Shown here piece by piece: positions 13,556-27,587 of a stretch of 64,000 nt of DNA (position 1 is the stretch's first letter; every line of letters starts with the position of its first letter). The DNA comes from Homarus americanus (lineage: Eukaryota; Arthropoda; Malacostraca; Decapoda; Nephropidae): contig NW_024737068.1 in NCBI RefSeq assembly GCF_018991925.1, positions 1,307,239-1,371,238 on the forward strand, given 5' to 3'. Below the pieces are notes generated by a model that ran no database searches, was not told the origin of the DNA, and saw only the letters and a program-made list of their open reading frames with translations. The position numbers and the translations under genes are program-made.

Positions 13556-13753
13556 GCGCTGCAGCAGGAAGACCAGACGTGTTCGAAGTGTACCTTTGGG
13601 ATACAGTCCGTGGAGGTTAAGGACGCAGATAGGTTTGAACTGTTGGACGTGGCTGATTGGCGACCTCTGACGGGCCTCACGATACACGACGACCTCTTCC
13701 CTCATGTCACTGGAGGTTTCAGAGGCCGCACCATCGCTGTCACTTCTGTAGAC
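13556..13753 (+). CDS. Ir93a: IR93a exon E: linker into ligand-binding lobe S1
   Basis: Acceptor CCTCCCAG at 13548-13555; donor GTAGAC|GTGAGT at 13754. The exon has 66 codons, phase 0-0, without frame breaks. It reads ALQQEDQTCSKC at the start, then DVADWRPLTGLTIHDD and LFPHVTGGFRGRT. The two Cys residues and the LFPHV..GFRGR block just before the S1 lobe are the strongest single indication for the IR93a subfamily (established family pattern, recalled). Confidence 0.85.
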
Positions 13754-13872
13754 GTGAGTGTTGGTAACCCTCACTGTCACCTCTATGTAAACAGTGCCTA
13801 TCTTCCCATGTAAACAACAGGTATTTTGAACAGGATAATGAGGGGTATTAGTAATATTTTTCTCTCATTCTT

Positions 13873-14435
13873 TGACCTCCTGACCTCCTACCCACCTGAC
13901 CCCCTACCCCACCTGACCTCCCACCCCATCTGACCCCCTACCCCACCTGACCTCCTACCCACCTGACCCCCTCCCACTGACCCCCTACCCACCTGACCTC
14001 CTACCCCACCTGACCCCCTACCCCACCTGACCCTCCCACTGACCCCTACCCCACCTGACCTCCTACACCTGACCCCTATCCCACCTGACCTCCTACCCCA
14101 CCTGACCCCTACCACCTGACCTCCTACCCACCGCCCCCCTGCTACCACTCCACCTACCCACCCCTACCTCTCCCACCTGACCCCCTACCCCACCTGACCC
14201 CCTACCCACCTGACCTCCTACCCACCTGACCCCCTACCTCACCTGACCTCCTACCCACCTGACCCCTACCCACCTGACCCCCTACCCCACCTGACCCCCT
14301 ACCCCACCTGACCTCCTACCCCACCTGACCTCCCTACCCCACCTGACCCCCTACCCCACCTGACCCCTACCCACTGACCCCTACCCCACCTGACCCCTAC
14401 CCCACCTGACCTCCTACCCACCTGACCTCCTGACC
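13873..14435. repeat. 17-bp minisatellite CCCCTACCCCACCTGAC
   Basis: More than 30 imperfect units fill the intron between exons E and F. The last unit runs to within about 15 bp of the exon F acceptor. Confidence 0.93.
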
Positions 14436-14448
14436 ATGGCCTCCACAG

Positions 14449-14555
14449 TACCCACCGTGGCAGATATTCCTGAAGGACTCGTCAGGAGCTGTGGTAGGAT
14501 ACGAAGGACTCATGTTTGAGGTACTCAACGAACTGGCCTCCAAGCTCAACTTCTC
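14449..14555 (+). CDS. Ir93a: IR93a exon F: ligand-binding lobe S1, first part
   Basis: Acceptor GCCTCCACAG at 14439-14448; donor TTCTC|GTGAGT at 14556. The exon is 107 nt, ends in phase 2 and has no frame break. It starts YPPWQIFLKDSSGAVV and continues GYEGLMFEVLNELASKLNF. This corresponds to the first beta strand and helix of the periplasmic-binding-protein fold of ionotropic glutamate receptors. The serine split at the end (TC|G) is completed by the next exon, 10.36 kb downstream. Confidence 0.85.
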
Positions 14556-14738
14556 GTGAGTAACCTGTTTTGTTTACATCTTGTCTTTGTTTACATCTCT
14601 TTATTCACACCCTTTTTCTTTACATCTTCTCATTGTTTACACTGTTTGTATAAGAACTATCGTGGTGTTTACTCCTCAATGTATGATATATTTGTGTGTG
14701 TGAGAGAAGAGCGAGGTAAAAGTTATGATTTCACTACT

Positions 14739-17700
14739 CTATAGTGTGTGTGTGTGTGTGTGTGTTATGATCACTACTTCAAGGTGTGTGTGTGTGTGTG
14801 TCATGATCATCACCATGTGAGAGAGAGTGTCAGATCACTACTTAAGGTGTGTGTGTGTGTGTCATGATCACTACTCTAAGGTGTGTGTGTGTGTGTGTGC
14901 CATGATCACTACTCTAAGGTGTGTGTAAAGATCACTTCACTTGGCAGTGTGTGTGTGTGCCAAGATCACTACCTAAGGTGTGTGTGTCATGACTACTCTA
15001 TGTGTGCCAGTGATCACTACTCTAAGGTGTGTGTGTGTGTGTCATGATCACTACTCAAGGTGTGTGTGTGTGTGTGTGTGCCTCTGGGCACTCACCACTC
15101 TATGTGTGTGTGTGTGTCATGATCACTACTCTAAGGTGTGTGTGTGTGTGTGTGCCATGATCACTACTCTACAGGTGGTGTGTGTGTGTCATGATCACTA
15201 CTCTAAGGTGTGTGTGTGTCATGATCACTACTCTAAGGTGTGTGTGTGTGCCATGACTACTACTTCCAAGGTGTGTGTGTGTCATGATCACTCTATAGTG
15301 TGTGTGTGTGTGTGTCATGATCACTACTCTAAGGTGTGTGTGTGTGTCATGATCACTACCTAAGGTGTGTGTGTGTGTCATGATCATCACTCTACAGGTG
15401 TGTGTCATGATCACTACCTAAGGTGTGTGTGTGTGTCATGATCACTACTCTAAGGTGTGTGTGTGTGTGTCATGATCACTACTCTACGGGTGTGTGTGTG
15501 TGTGTGTGTCATGATCACTACTTAAGGTGTGTGTGTGTGTGTCATGATCAATACTCTAAGGTGTGTGTGTGTGTGTCATGATCACTCACTTAAGGTGTGC
15601 AAAAACATGATCACTACCTAAGGTGTGTGTGTGTGCCATGATCACTACTCTAAGGTGTGTGTGTGTCATGATCACTACTCAAGGTGTGTGTGTGTGTCAT
15701 GATCACTACTCTAAGGTGTGTGTGTACAAGATCACCACTCTAAGGTGTGTGTGTGTGTCATGATCACTACCTAAGGTGTGTGTGTGTGTACAAGTGATCA
15801 CTCACCTAAGGTGTGTGTGTGTGTGCCATGACCACTACTCTACAGGTGTGTGTGTGTGTCATGACTAATACCTAAGGTGTGTGTGTGTGCCAAGGATCAC
15901 TTTCACTTCCATGTGTGTGTGTCATGATCACTACTCTAAGGTGTGTGTGTGTGTGTGTGTGTGCCATGATCATCACAGTGTGTGTGTGTGTCATGATCAC
16001 CACCTACAGTGTGTCATGATCACTACTCTAAGGTGTGTGTGTGTCATGATCACTACTCCAAGGTGTGTGTGTGTGTGGTCATGATCACTACCTAAGGTGT
16101 GTGTGGTGTGCCATGATCACTACTCTATAGGTGTGTGTGCCATGATCACTACTCTAAGGTGTGTGTGTGTGTGTCATGATCATCACTCTAAGGTGTGTGT
16201 GTGTGTGTGTGTGTGCCATGATCACTACTCTAAGGTGTGTGGTGGGTGTGTGTGTGTCATGATCACTACTCTAAGGTGTGTGTGTGTCATGATCACTACC
16301 TAAGGTGTGTGTGTGTGTGTGTCAAGATCACCACTCTAAGGTGTGTGTGTGTCATGATCACTAATTTATGTGTGTGTGTGTGTCATGATCACTACCTAAG
16401 GTGTGTGTGTGTGTGTGTGTCATGATCACTACTCTACAGGTGTGTGTGTCATGATCACTACTCTAAGGTGTGTGTGTGTCATGATCACTACTCTAAGGTG
16501 TGTGTGTAAAAGTCATGATCACTACTCCAAGGTGTGTGTGTGTGTCATGATCACTACTTAGCAGTGTGTGTGTGTGTCATGATCACTACTCTAAGGTGTG
16601 TGTGTGTGTCATGATCACTACCTACAGGTGTGTGTGTCATGATCACTACTCAAGGTGTGTGTGTGTGTCATGATCACTACTCTAAGGTGTGTGTGTGTGC
16701 CAGATCACTACTCAAGGTGTGTGTGTGTGTGTGTGTGTCATGATCACTACTCTAAGGTGTGTGTGTGTACATGATCATCACTTACAGTGTGTGTGTGTGT
16801 GTCATAGTCACTACTCTAAGGTGTGTGTGTGTGTGTGTCATGATCACTATAAGGTGTGTGTGTGTCATGATCACTACTCTAAGGTGTGTGTGTGTCATGA
16901 TCACTACTCTAAGGTGTGTGTGTGTGTGTCATGATCACTACTCTAAGGTGTGTGTGTGTGTGTCATGGTCACTACTCTAAGGTGTGTGTGTGTGTCATGA
17001 TCACTACTCTAAGGTGTGTGTGTGTGTGTGTGCATGATCCTACTCTAAGGTGTGTGTGTGTGTCATGATCACTACTCTAGGTGTGTGTGTGTGTGTGTCA
17101 TGATCACTACTCTAAGGTGTGTGTGTGTGTGTCATGATCCTCTCAAAGGTGTGTGTGTGTGTCATGATACTACTCTAAGGTGTGTGTGTGTGTGTGTGTC
17201 ATGATCACTACTCTAAGGTGTGTGTGTGTGTGTGTCATGATCACTACTCTAAGGTGTGTGTGTGTGTCATGATCACTACTCTAAGGTGTGTGTGTGTGTC
17301 ATGATCACTACTCTAAGGTGTGTGTGTGTGTCATGATCACTACTCTAAGGTGTGTGTGTGTGTGTCATGATCACTACTCTAAGGTGTGTGTGTGTGTGTG
17401 TGTGCATGATCACTTCTCTAAGGTGTGTGTGTGTGTCATGATCACTACTCTAAGGTGTGTGTGTGTGTGTGTGTCATGATCACTACTCAGGTGTGTGTGT
17501 GTGTCATGATCACTACTCTAAGGTGTGTGTGTGTGTCATGATCACTACTCTAAGGTGTGTGTGTGTCATGATCACTACTCTAAGGTGTGTGTGTGTGTCA
17601 TGATCATACTCTAAGTGTGTGTGTGTGTGTGTGTCATGATCACTACTCTAAGGTGTGTGTGTGTGTGTGTGTGTGTCTGATCACTACTCAGAGTGTGTGT

Positions 17701-20700
17701 GTGTGTGTCGCAGTCACTACTCTTAAGGTGTGTGTGTGTGTGTGTGTGAGTCACTACTCTAAGGTGTGTGTGTGTGTGTTGCAGTCACTTCTCTAAGGTG
17801 TGTGTGTGTGTGTGTGTCATGATCACTACTCTAGGTGTGTGTGTGTGTGTGTGTCATGATCACTATAAGGGTGTGTGTGTGTGTCATGATCACTCTCTAG
17901 GTGTGTGTGTGTGTCATGATCACTACTCTAAGGTGTGTGTGTGTGTCATGATCACTGCTCTAGGTGTGTGTGTGTGTGTGTGTCATGATCACTATCAAGG
18001 TGTGTGTGTGTCATGATCACTACTCTAAGGTGTGTGTGTGTGTGTCATGATCACTACTCTAAGGTGTGTGTGTGTGTGTGTGTGTGTGTCATGATCACTA
18101 CTCTAAGGTGTGTGTGTGTGTGTCATGATCACTACTCTAAGGTGTGTGTGTGTGTGTGTGTCATGATCACTACTCTAAAGGTGTGTGTGTGTGTGTGTCA
18201 TGATCACTACTCTAGGGTGTGTGTGTGTGTGTCATGATCACTACTCTAAGTGTGTGTGTGTGTGTGTGTGTCATGATCACTACTCTAAGGTGTGTGTGTG
18301 TGTCATGATGATCACTACTCTAAGGTGTGTGTGTGTGTCATGATCACTACTCTAAGGTGTGTGTGTGTGTGTCATGATCACTACTCTGGTGTGTGTGTGT
18401 GTCATGATCACTACTCTAAGGTGTGTGTGTGTGTCATGATCACTATAAGGTGTGTGTGTGTGTCATGATCACTACTCTAAGGTGTGTGTGTGTCATGATC
18501 ACTACTCTAAGGTGTGTGTGTGTGTCATGATCACTTCTCTAAGGTGTGTGTGTGTGTGTCATGATCACTACTCTAAGGTGTGTGTGTCATGATCACTACT
18601 CTAAGGTGTGTGTGTGTGTGTGTCATGATCACTCCTCTAAGGTGTGTGTGTGTCATGATCACTACTCTAAGGTGTGTGTGTGTGTGTCATGATCACTACT
18701 CTAAGGTGTGTGTGTGTGTCATGATCACTACTCTAAGGTGTGTGTGTGTGTGTCATGATCACTACTCTAAGGTGTGTGTGTGTGTGTGTGTCACAGTCAC
18801 TACTCTAAGGTGTGTGTGTGTGTCCAGTCACTACTCTAAGTGTGTGTGTGTGTGTCATGATCACTACTCTAAGGTGTGTGTGTGTGTGTGTGTGTCATGA
18901 TCACTACTCTAAGGTGTGTGTGTGTGTGTGTGTCATGATCACTACTCTAAGGTGTGTGTGTGTGTCATAGTCACTACTCTAAGGTGTGTGTGTGTGTGCA
19001 TGATCACTACTCTAAGGTGTGTGTGTGTGTGTCATGATCACTACTCTAAGGTGTGTGTGTGTGTCATGATCACTACTCTAAGGTGTGTGTGTGTGTGTGT
19101 CGTCACTACTCTAGGTGTGTGTGTGTGTCATGATCACTACTCTAAGGTGTGTGTGTGTGTGTGTGTCATGATCACTACTCTAGGTGTGTGTGTGTGTGTG
19201 TGTCATGATCACTACTCTAAGGTGTGTGTGTGTGTCATGATCACTACTCTAAGGTGTGTGTGTGTGTGTCATGATCTACTCTAAGGTGTGTGTGTGTCAT
19301 GATCACTACTCTAAGGTGTGTGTGTGTGTGTGTTCATGATCACTACTCTAGGTGTGTGTGTGTGTGTCATGATCACTACTCTAAGGTGTGTGTGTGTGTG
19401 TGTGTCATGATCACTACTCTAAGGTGTGTGTGTGTGTCATGATCACTACTCTAAGGTGTGTGTGTGTGTGTGTGTCATGATCACTACTCTAAGGTGTGTG
19501 TGTGTGTGTGTGCATGATCACTACTCTAAGGTGTGTGTGTGTGTTGGCATGATCACTACTCTAAGGTGTGTGTGTGTGTTCATGATCCTCTCTAAGGTGT
19601 GTGTGTGTGTGTCCTGATCCCTCTAAGGTGTGTGTGTGTGTGTGTGTCATGATCACTACTCTAAGGTGTGTGTGTGTCATGATCACTACTCTAAGGTGTG
19701 TGTGTGTGTCATGATCCTACTCTAAGGTGTGTGTGTGTGTGTGTGTCATGATCACTACTCTAAGGTGTGTGTGTGTGTGTGTGTCATGATCACTACTCTA
19801 AGGTGTGTGTGTGTGTGTGTGTCATGATCACTACTCTAAGGTGTGTGTGTGTGTGTGTCATGATCACTACTCTAGTGTGTGTGTGTGTGTCGCAGTCACT
19901 CTCTAAGGTGTGTGTGTGTCATGATCACTATGTGTGTGTGTGTGTCATGATCACTACTCTAAGGTGTGTGTGTGTGTCATGATCACTACTCTAGGTGTGT
20001 GTGTGTGTGTGTGTCATGATCACTACTCCAAGGTGTGTGTGTGTGTCATGATCACTACTCTAAGGTGTGTGTGTGCATGATCACTACTCTAAGGTGTGTG
20101 TGTGTGTCATGATCACTACTCTAAGGTGTGTGTGTGTGTCATGATCCCTCTAAGGTGTGTGTGTGTGTGTCATGATTACTACTCTAGGTGTGTGTGTGTC
20201 TGATCACTCTCTAGGTGTGTGTGTGTGTGTCATGATCACTACTCTAAGGTGTGTGTGTGTCATGATCACTACTCTAAGGTGTGTGTGTGTGTGTGTGTCA
20301 TGATCACTACTCTAGGTGTGTGTGTGTGTGTGTGTGTGATCACTCTCTAAGGTGTGTGTGTGTGTCATAATCACTACTCTAAGGTGTGTGTGTGTGTCAT
20401 GATCACTACTCTAAGGTGTGTGTGTGTGCATGATCACTACTCTAAGGTGTGTGTGTGTGTGTCATGATCACTACTCTAAGGTGTGTGTGTGTGTGTGTGT
20501 CATGATCACTACTCTAAGATGTGTGTGTGTGTCATGATCACTTTCTCTAAGGTGTGTGTGTGTCATGATCACTACTCTAAGGTGTGTGTGTGTGTGTCAT
20601 GATCACTACTCTAAGGTGTGTGTGTGTCATGATCACTACTCTAAGATGTGTGTGTGTGTCATGATCACTACTCTAAGGTGTGTGTGTGTCATGATCACTA

Positions 20701-23700
20701 CTCTAGGTGTGTGTGTGTGTGTCATGATCACTACTCTAAGGTGTGTGTGTGTCATGTCACTACTCTAGGTGTGTGTGTGTGTGTGTGTCATCACTCTCTA
20801 AGGTGTGTGTGTGTGTCATGATCACTACTCTAAGTGTGTGTGTGTGTGTGTGTCATGATCACTACTCTAGGTGTGTGTGTGTGTGTCATGATCACTACTC
20901 TAAGGTGTGTGTGTGTGTGTGTGTCATGATCACTACTCTAAGGTGTGTGTGTGTGTGTCATGATCACTACTCAAGGTGTGTGTGTGTGTGTGTGTCATGA
21001 TCACTACTCTAAGGTGTGTGTGTGTGTCATGATCACTACTCTAAGGTGTGTGTGTGTGTGTATGATCTTAGGTGTGTGTGTCATGATCACTACTCTAAGT
21101 GTGTGTGTGTGTCATGATCACTACTCTAAGGTGTGTGTGTGTGTCATGATCACTACTCTGAGTGTGTGTGTGTGTCATGATCACTACTCTAAGGTGTGTG
21201 TGTGTGTGTCATGATCACTACTCCTAGGTGTGTGTGTGTGTGTGTCATGATCACTACTCTAAGGTGTGTGTGTGTGTGTGTCATGATCACTACTCTAGGT
21301 GTGTGTGTGTGTGTCATGATCCTCTCTCTAAGGTGTGTGTGTGTGTCATGATCACTACTCTAAGGTGTGTGTGTGTGTCATGATCTTCTCTAAGGTGTGT
21401 GTGTGTGTCATGATCACTACTCTAAGGTGTGTGTGTGTGTCATGATCACTACTCTAAGGTGTGTGTGTGTGTGTCATGATCACTATCAGTGTGTGTGTGT
21501 GTGTGTCATGATCACTAGGTGTGTTGTTCTCTAAGGTGTGTGTGTGTGTGAGTCACTACTCTAAGGTGTGTGTGTGTGTCATGATCACTACTCTAAGTGT
21601 GTGTGTGTGTGTGTGTCATGATCACTACTCTAAGGTGTGTGTGTGTGTGTCATGCACTACTTAGGTGTGTGTGTGTCATGATCACTACTCTAGGTGTGTG
21701 TGTGTGTCATGATCACTACTCTAAGGTGTGTGTGTGTGTCATGATCACTACTCTAGGTGTGTGTGTGTGTCATGATCACTACTCTAAGGTGTGTGTGTGT
21801 GTCATGATCACTACTCTAAGGTGTGTGTGTGTGTGTCATGATCACTACTCTAAAGTGTTTGTGTGTGTGTCATGATCACTACTCTAAGGTGTGTGTGTGT
21901 GTGTCATGATCACTACTCTAAGGTGTGTGTGTGTGTGTCTCTCTAAGGTGTGTGTGTGTGTCATGATCACTACTCTAGGTGTGTGTGTGTGTGTGTGTCA
22001 TGATCACTACTCTAGGTGTGTGTGTGTGTGCGTCACTACTAAGGTGTGTGTGTGTGTTCTGTGTGTGTGTGTTGATCACTACTCTAGAGTGTGTGTGTGT
22101 GTCATGATCACTACTCTAGGTGTGTGTGTGTGTGTCATGATCACTACTCTAAGGTGTGTGTGTGTGTCATGATCACTACTCTAAGGTGTGTGTGTGTGTC
22201 ATGATCACTCTCTAAGGTGTGTGTGTGTGTGTGTGTCATGATCACTACTCTAAGGTGTGTGTGTGTGTCATGATCACTACTCTAAGGTGTGTGTGTGTGT
22301 CATGATCCTACTCTATGTGTGTGTGTGTGTCATGATCACTACTCTAAGGTGTGTGTGTGTGTGTGTGTGTCATGATCACTACTCTAAGGTGTGTGTGTAC
22401 TACTAGGTGTGTGTGTGTGTCATGATCACTACTCTAAGGTGTGTGTGTGTGTCATGATCACTACTCTAAGGTGTGTGTGTGTGTGTGTGTCATGATCACT
22501 ACTCTAGGTGTGTGTGTGTGTCATGATCACTACTCTAAGGTGTGTGTGTGTCGTCACTCTTGTGTGTGTGTGTGTCATGATCACTACTCTAAGGTGTGTG
22601 TGTTTTTGTGTGTGTGTCATGATCTGCTACTCTAAGGTAATGATATTGACCAGTAGTAGTGTCATGAATCCCTTTCTCTAGGAATATTGATATTGATATT
22701 GTGTGTTAGTCATGATCACTACTTCTAAAGGTGTGTGTGTGTGTGTCATGATCCTTTCTCTAAGATATTATTATTGTGTGTGTCATGATCCTCTAAAAGG
22801 ATGTGTGTGTGTGTGTGTGTCACTGATCACTACTCCTAGAGTGTGTGTGTGTGTGTGTGTGCTGATCCTTTCTCTAAGGTGTGTGTGTGTGTGTGTGGAA
22901 TACTTTTCTCTAAGAACATGTGTGTGTCATGATCACTACTCTAAGGTGTGTGTGTGTGTCATGATCACTACTCTAAGATGATATTGTGTGTCGCGTGCTT
23001 TCTCTAAGGTGTGTGTGTGTGTGTGTGATCACTACTCTAAGAATGTGTGTGTGTGTGTGTCATGATCACTACTCTAGGGTGTGTGATTGTGTGCGTTACT
23101 GCTAAGGTGTTATTATTGTGTGTGTGTGTCATGATCACTACTCTAAAAGGTGTGTGTGTGTGTGTGTGTCATAGTCACTACTCTAAGGTATGTGTGTGTG
23201 TGTCGCTGATCACTGCTCTAAGGTGTGTGTGTGTGTCATAGTCACTACTCTAAGAGTGTGTGTGTGTCTTGATCCCACTGCTCTAAAGGTGTGTGTGTGT
23301 GTAGTCACTTTTTCTAAGGTATTGTGTGTGTGTGTGATCACTACTCTAAGGTGTGTGTGTGTGTGTGTGTCATGTCACCTCTGGAGTATTGTGTGTGTGT
23401 CATGATCACTGCTCTGGGTGTGTGTGTGTGTCTTGATCACTACTCTAAGAATGTGTGTGTGTGTGTCATGATCCACTACTCTAAGGTGTGTGTGTGTGTG
23501 TCATGATCACTACTCTAAGATAATGATGTGTGTGTGTCATGATCACTGCTCTAAGGTGTGTGTGTGTGTGTGTGTCTTGATCACTACTCTAAGAATGTGT
23601 GTGTGTGTGTGTCATGATCCACTACTCTAAGGTGTGTGTGTGTGTGTGTCGCAGTCACTACTCTAGGTGTGTGTGTGTGTGTCATGTGTGTCTCATGATC

Positions 23701-24905
23701 CTTTCTCTAAGGTGTGTGTGTGTGTGTGTGTGTGTGATCCCTTTCTCTAAGAGTGTGTGTATGTCATGATCTTTCTCTAAGGTGTGTGTGTGTGTGTCAT
23801 GATCCACTACTCTAAGATATTGTGTGTGTCATGATCACTACTCTAAAGGTGTGTGTGTGTGTCATGATCACTACTCTAAGGTAGTGTGTGTGTGTCATGA
23901 TCACTACTTTCTAAGGTGTGTGTGTGTCATGATGCTTACTCTAAGATGATATTATTGTGTGTGTGTGTGTCATGATCACTACTCTAAGGTGTGTGTGTGT
24001 GTGTGTGTCATGATCACTACTCTAAGGTGTGTGTGTGTGTAGTCACTACTCTGGGTGTGTGTGTGTGTCATGATCACTACTCCTAAGGTGTGTGTGTCAT
24101 AGTCACTACTCTAAGGTGTGTGTGTGTGTGTGTGTCATGATCACTCTCTAAGAGTGTGTGTGTGTGTGTCATGATCACTACTCCTAAGGTGTGTGTGTGT
24201 GTGTGTGTCATGATGCTACTCTAAGTGTGTGTGTGTGTGTGTGTGTCATGATCACTACTCTAAGGTGTGTGTGTGTGTGTGTGTCATGATCACTACTCTA
24301 AAATTAATGTGTGTGTGTGTATGTGATCACTACTACAAGGTGTGTGTGATTATTATTGTGTGTCATGATCACTTTCTCCTAAGAATATTATTGTGTGTAT
24401 GATCCCACTACTCTAAAAGGTGTGTGTGTGTGTCTGATCACTACTAAAATTGGCTTGTGTGTGTGTCACCAGTCACTACTCTAAGGTGTGTGTGTGTGTC
24501 ATAATTCACTTTCTCAGAATGTGTGTGTGTGTGTTCACTACTCTAAGGTGTGTGTGTGTGTGTCATGATCACTACTCCTAAGAATATTGACAATGTGTGT
24601 CATGATCACTACTCTAAGGTGTGTGTGTGTGTGTCTGTAGTCACTACTCTAAGAATGTGTGTGTGTGTGTGTGTCATGATCCACTTTACTCTAAGGTGTG
24701 TGTGTGTGTGTGTGTGTAGTCACTACTCTAAGAATGTGTGTGTGTGTGTGTGTCATGATCACTACTCTAAGGTGTGTGTGTGTGTCATGATGCTGCAAAT
24801 TGATATTGTGTGTGTGTCATGATACTTACTCTAAGGTGTGTGTGTGTGTGTCATGATCACTACTCTAAGGTGTGTGTGTGTCATGATCACTACTCCTAAG
24901 GTGGT
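14739..24905. repeat. 10-kb composite minisatellite: (GT)n + CATGATCACTACTCTAAG
   Basis: Roughly 300 units of about 32-40 bp. Each consists of a constant 18-bp block, CATGATCACTACTCTAAG, and a GT run of 5-14 dinucleotides. Block variants appear toward both edges: CCATGATC, TACAGGTG and CAAGATCACC on the left; AAGAATG, TTATTATTG and CACAGTCAC on the right. The central part (about 17-22 kb) is the most uniform. It makes up the intron between exons F and G. The MITTLRCVCV and CHDHYSKVCV frames are repeat translations. Confidence 0.97.
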
Positions 24906-24918
24906 GTGTGTGTTTCAG

Positions 24919-25006
24919 GTACGTGGTAAGGACGCCGGCGGGAGGTGGGGTGATGGATAAGAACGGTAACTGGAACGGCATGGTGAAGATGATACAAGAT
25001 AGGGAG
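24919..25006 (+). CDS. Ir93a: IR93a exon G: ligand-binding lobe S1, middle
   Basis: Acceptor GTGTGTTTCAG at 24908-24918; donor AGGGAG|GTAGGT at 25007. The exon is 88 nt, entering in phase 2 and ending in phase 0. It reads YVVRTPAGGGVMDK, then NGNWNGMVKMIQDRE. NG.WNGMV is the classic iGluR/IR S1 motif. The 3' splice site is preceded by GT-rich repeat instead of a pyrimidine tract. A (CA)n array begins about 15 bp beyond the donor. Confidence 0.85.
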
Positions 25007-25021
25007 GTAGGTACCACGCAC

Positions 25022-25638
<617 letters not shown>

Positions 25639-25719
25639 CTTGTGATCTATATTTACGATGTCCTTACCTCTAGTACGACCCTTTGTCCTATACGTGGCTT
25701 ACGGACTTTACCCAACCCA

Positions 25720-25850
25720 GTCAGGTCACCCAGTCAGGTCACCCAGTCAGGTCACCCAGTAAGGTCACCCAGACAGGTAACCCAGTAAGGTCACCCAGTA
25801 AGGTTACCCAGTAAGGTCACCCAGTATATCACCTAGTAAGGTCACGTATA
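25720..25850. repeat. Short tandem repeat CAGTCAGGTCACC
   Basis: About eight copies of a 13-14-bp unit, then AT-rich intron. A (GT)11 run (26039-26060) abuts the exon H acceptor. Confidence 0.8.
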
Positions 25851-26066
25851 CCTGAACTGCCTTGGGGTAACCAGATCAACCAATCACAGTCCAGGACCAG
25901 ATGGATGACGTGACTCCTGACGTCACTATATTTAGGATTACGGAAAGTCGGGATTAGTCAGTCAGGTGTTGGATTAGTAAAGTGTAATATATGTAGTAAA
26001 AAACCTAACCTAACCTAACTAACCTCTTATCTTGACCGTGTGTGTGTGTGTGTGTGTGTGTCTCAG

Positions 26067-26222
26067 GTCCTGCTGGGGGTGGCGGCGTTCACGGTGTCGG
26101 ACAAGAGGATGATGGTTGTTAACTTCACCACCACCATCGACCGTCAACCTTACACCTTCTTGATCGCTCGCCCACAGGAGCTCTCCAGGGTTGTGCTATT
26201 CATGGAACCTTTCGCCAACGAT
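26067..26222 (+). CDS. Ir93a: IR93a exon H: end of lobe S1, ligand arginine, approach to M1
   Basis: Acceptor (GT)n-TCTCAG ending 26066; donor AACGAT|GTAAGT at 26223. The exon has 52 codons, phase 0-0, and no frame break. It reads VLLGVAAFTVSDKRMMV, then NFTTTIDRQPYTF, LIARPQELSR and ends LFMEPFAND. The Thr and Arg of AAFTVSDKR occupy the positions of the iGluR ligand-binding Thr/Arg pair. RPQELSR..LFMEPF is typical of the segment just before M1. Confidence 0.85.
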
Positions 26223-27110
26223 GTAAGTTAATAATGTACTTTACTTCCTTTTTTTTTCCTTACCTCTCCTCTCTCCTCCTTGTATGCCTTCTTTTCCTCT
26301 CCCTCCCTCTCTCTAACCACCCTCTTCTCTTTAATTTCACCCTAACTAACCACACTCACTATAAGTTCAGGAATACAATCCAAACCCTTGACACAACTGA
26401 CCTGATAGAGTTCCGATCCCTTGAACAACAATATGTGGGTTTGTGATCTTCTTTTGTTTTAGTTGTCCTCTGTTGTGTTTATTGTTGATCGTTTGTCTTT
26501 TGTTTTATTGTTTTCTCTTTTGTTAGTATTCTTGTGTTTTATTGTGGTGTTTTTGGAGGTTATGTCGTTGTTAATGGGATTTATTTTTTGTTTTTATGTT
26601 TGTGAGTTTTTGAGTATTTTTTTTATGCTCACTCAGTAGCCGAGATAACTAAAATACGCTAAATAAAAGGTTTTGATATTCCCAACAGTTTTCAAGCGCT
26701 TCAATAACCACTAAAATACTTAATAATACCCAGATGAAAATACAGAAGACTCACGGAAGTTTTAAAACCAACAAATCTCTTTTTTTCTTGATTACTATTA
26801 TTGTATTTAGTGTTTGGTTACGTTAGCCTGGCGCGGCGCTCACCACACCCCACGACACTGATATAGCGTGACACACTTTGCTGGCCGGGGGTCAGCAAAG
26901 GCTTCAGTAAACAGCATTATGTAAATATTCACCTACCTCATCTACCCGTTGCTGTGATCACTGTTGTATATAACGGCATCAAACATTTACTACCAGCGCT
27001 TGACACAGTGATTGGCATACATGGATCTGTTTAAACGCTCGTGTGCTTAAGATTATTATTTCATATCAGGTGATGAGGTACTGAGCTTAGTCCCTCGAGA
27101 GAGTGTTTAT

Positions 27111-27402
27111 ACGCTCACTAGGGGGCCGTGGTAACTGGGATAACGCTCACCAGGGCCGTGGTAACTGGGATAACGCTCACTCAGGGGCCGTAATGACTAG
27201 AATAACGCTCACCAGGGGCCGTAATAGCTAGGATACGCTCACTCAGGGGCCGTAATAGCTAGAATACGCTCACCAGGGCCATAATACCTAGAATACGCTC
27301 ACCAGGGGCCGTAATAACTAGAATAACGCTCACTCAGGGGCCGTAATAGCTAGAATACGCTCACTCAGGGGCCGTAATACCTAGAATAACGCTCACTCAG
27401 GG
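27111..27402. repeat. About 31-bp minisatellite CGCTCACTCAGGGGCCGTAA
   Basis: About ten units with the constant block CGCTCAC(T)CAGGGGCCGTAAT and variable TAGCTAGAATA ends, in the intron before exon I. Confidence 0.9.
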
Positions 27403-27434
27403 GACTCACCTGTGTCCGTTCCTCTCCCAAACAG

Positions 27435-27587
27435 ACCTGGATCCTCATCGCCATCACAGTCCTCATCATGGGTCCTATCCTGTTCCTCATCAACCGTAAC
27501 TCTCCTATTACGACCTCTATGATGGCAAGGGACTCTTCAAACTCCAGAACTGTTCCTGGTATGTCTTCGGCGCCATCCTCCAGCAGG
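27435..27587 (+). CDS. Ir93a: IR93a exon I: M1 and pore entrance
   Basis: Acceptor TCCCAAACAG at 27425-27434; donor CAGCAGG|GTGAGT at 27588. M1 is TWILIAITVLIMGPILFLI followed by NRNSP. After 27505 the sense frame shifts by one base and continues YYDLYDGKGLFKLQNCSW then YVFGAILQQG, the re-entrant pore region. One missing C at 27504-27505 restores the frame. With it the exon is 154 nt and ends in phase 1, matching the next exon. Confidence 0.8.

Noticed and set aside
14980..24822. Many Cys-rich frames (CVCVCHDHYSK), at first sight like Cys-rich secreted peptides
   Set aside because: All come from the composite GT minisatellite, and every frame gives the same words.
14739..24905. CRISPR-like arrangement of constant 18-bp block and variable spacers
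   Set aside because: The variable part is only a (GT)n of varying length, with no unique spacers or cas genes, in a eukaryotic intron.
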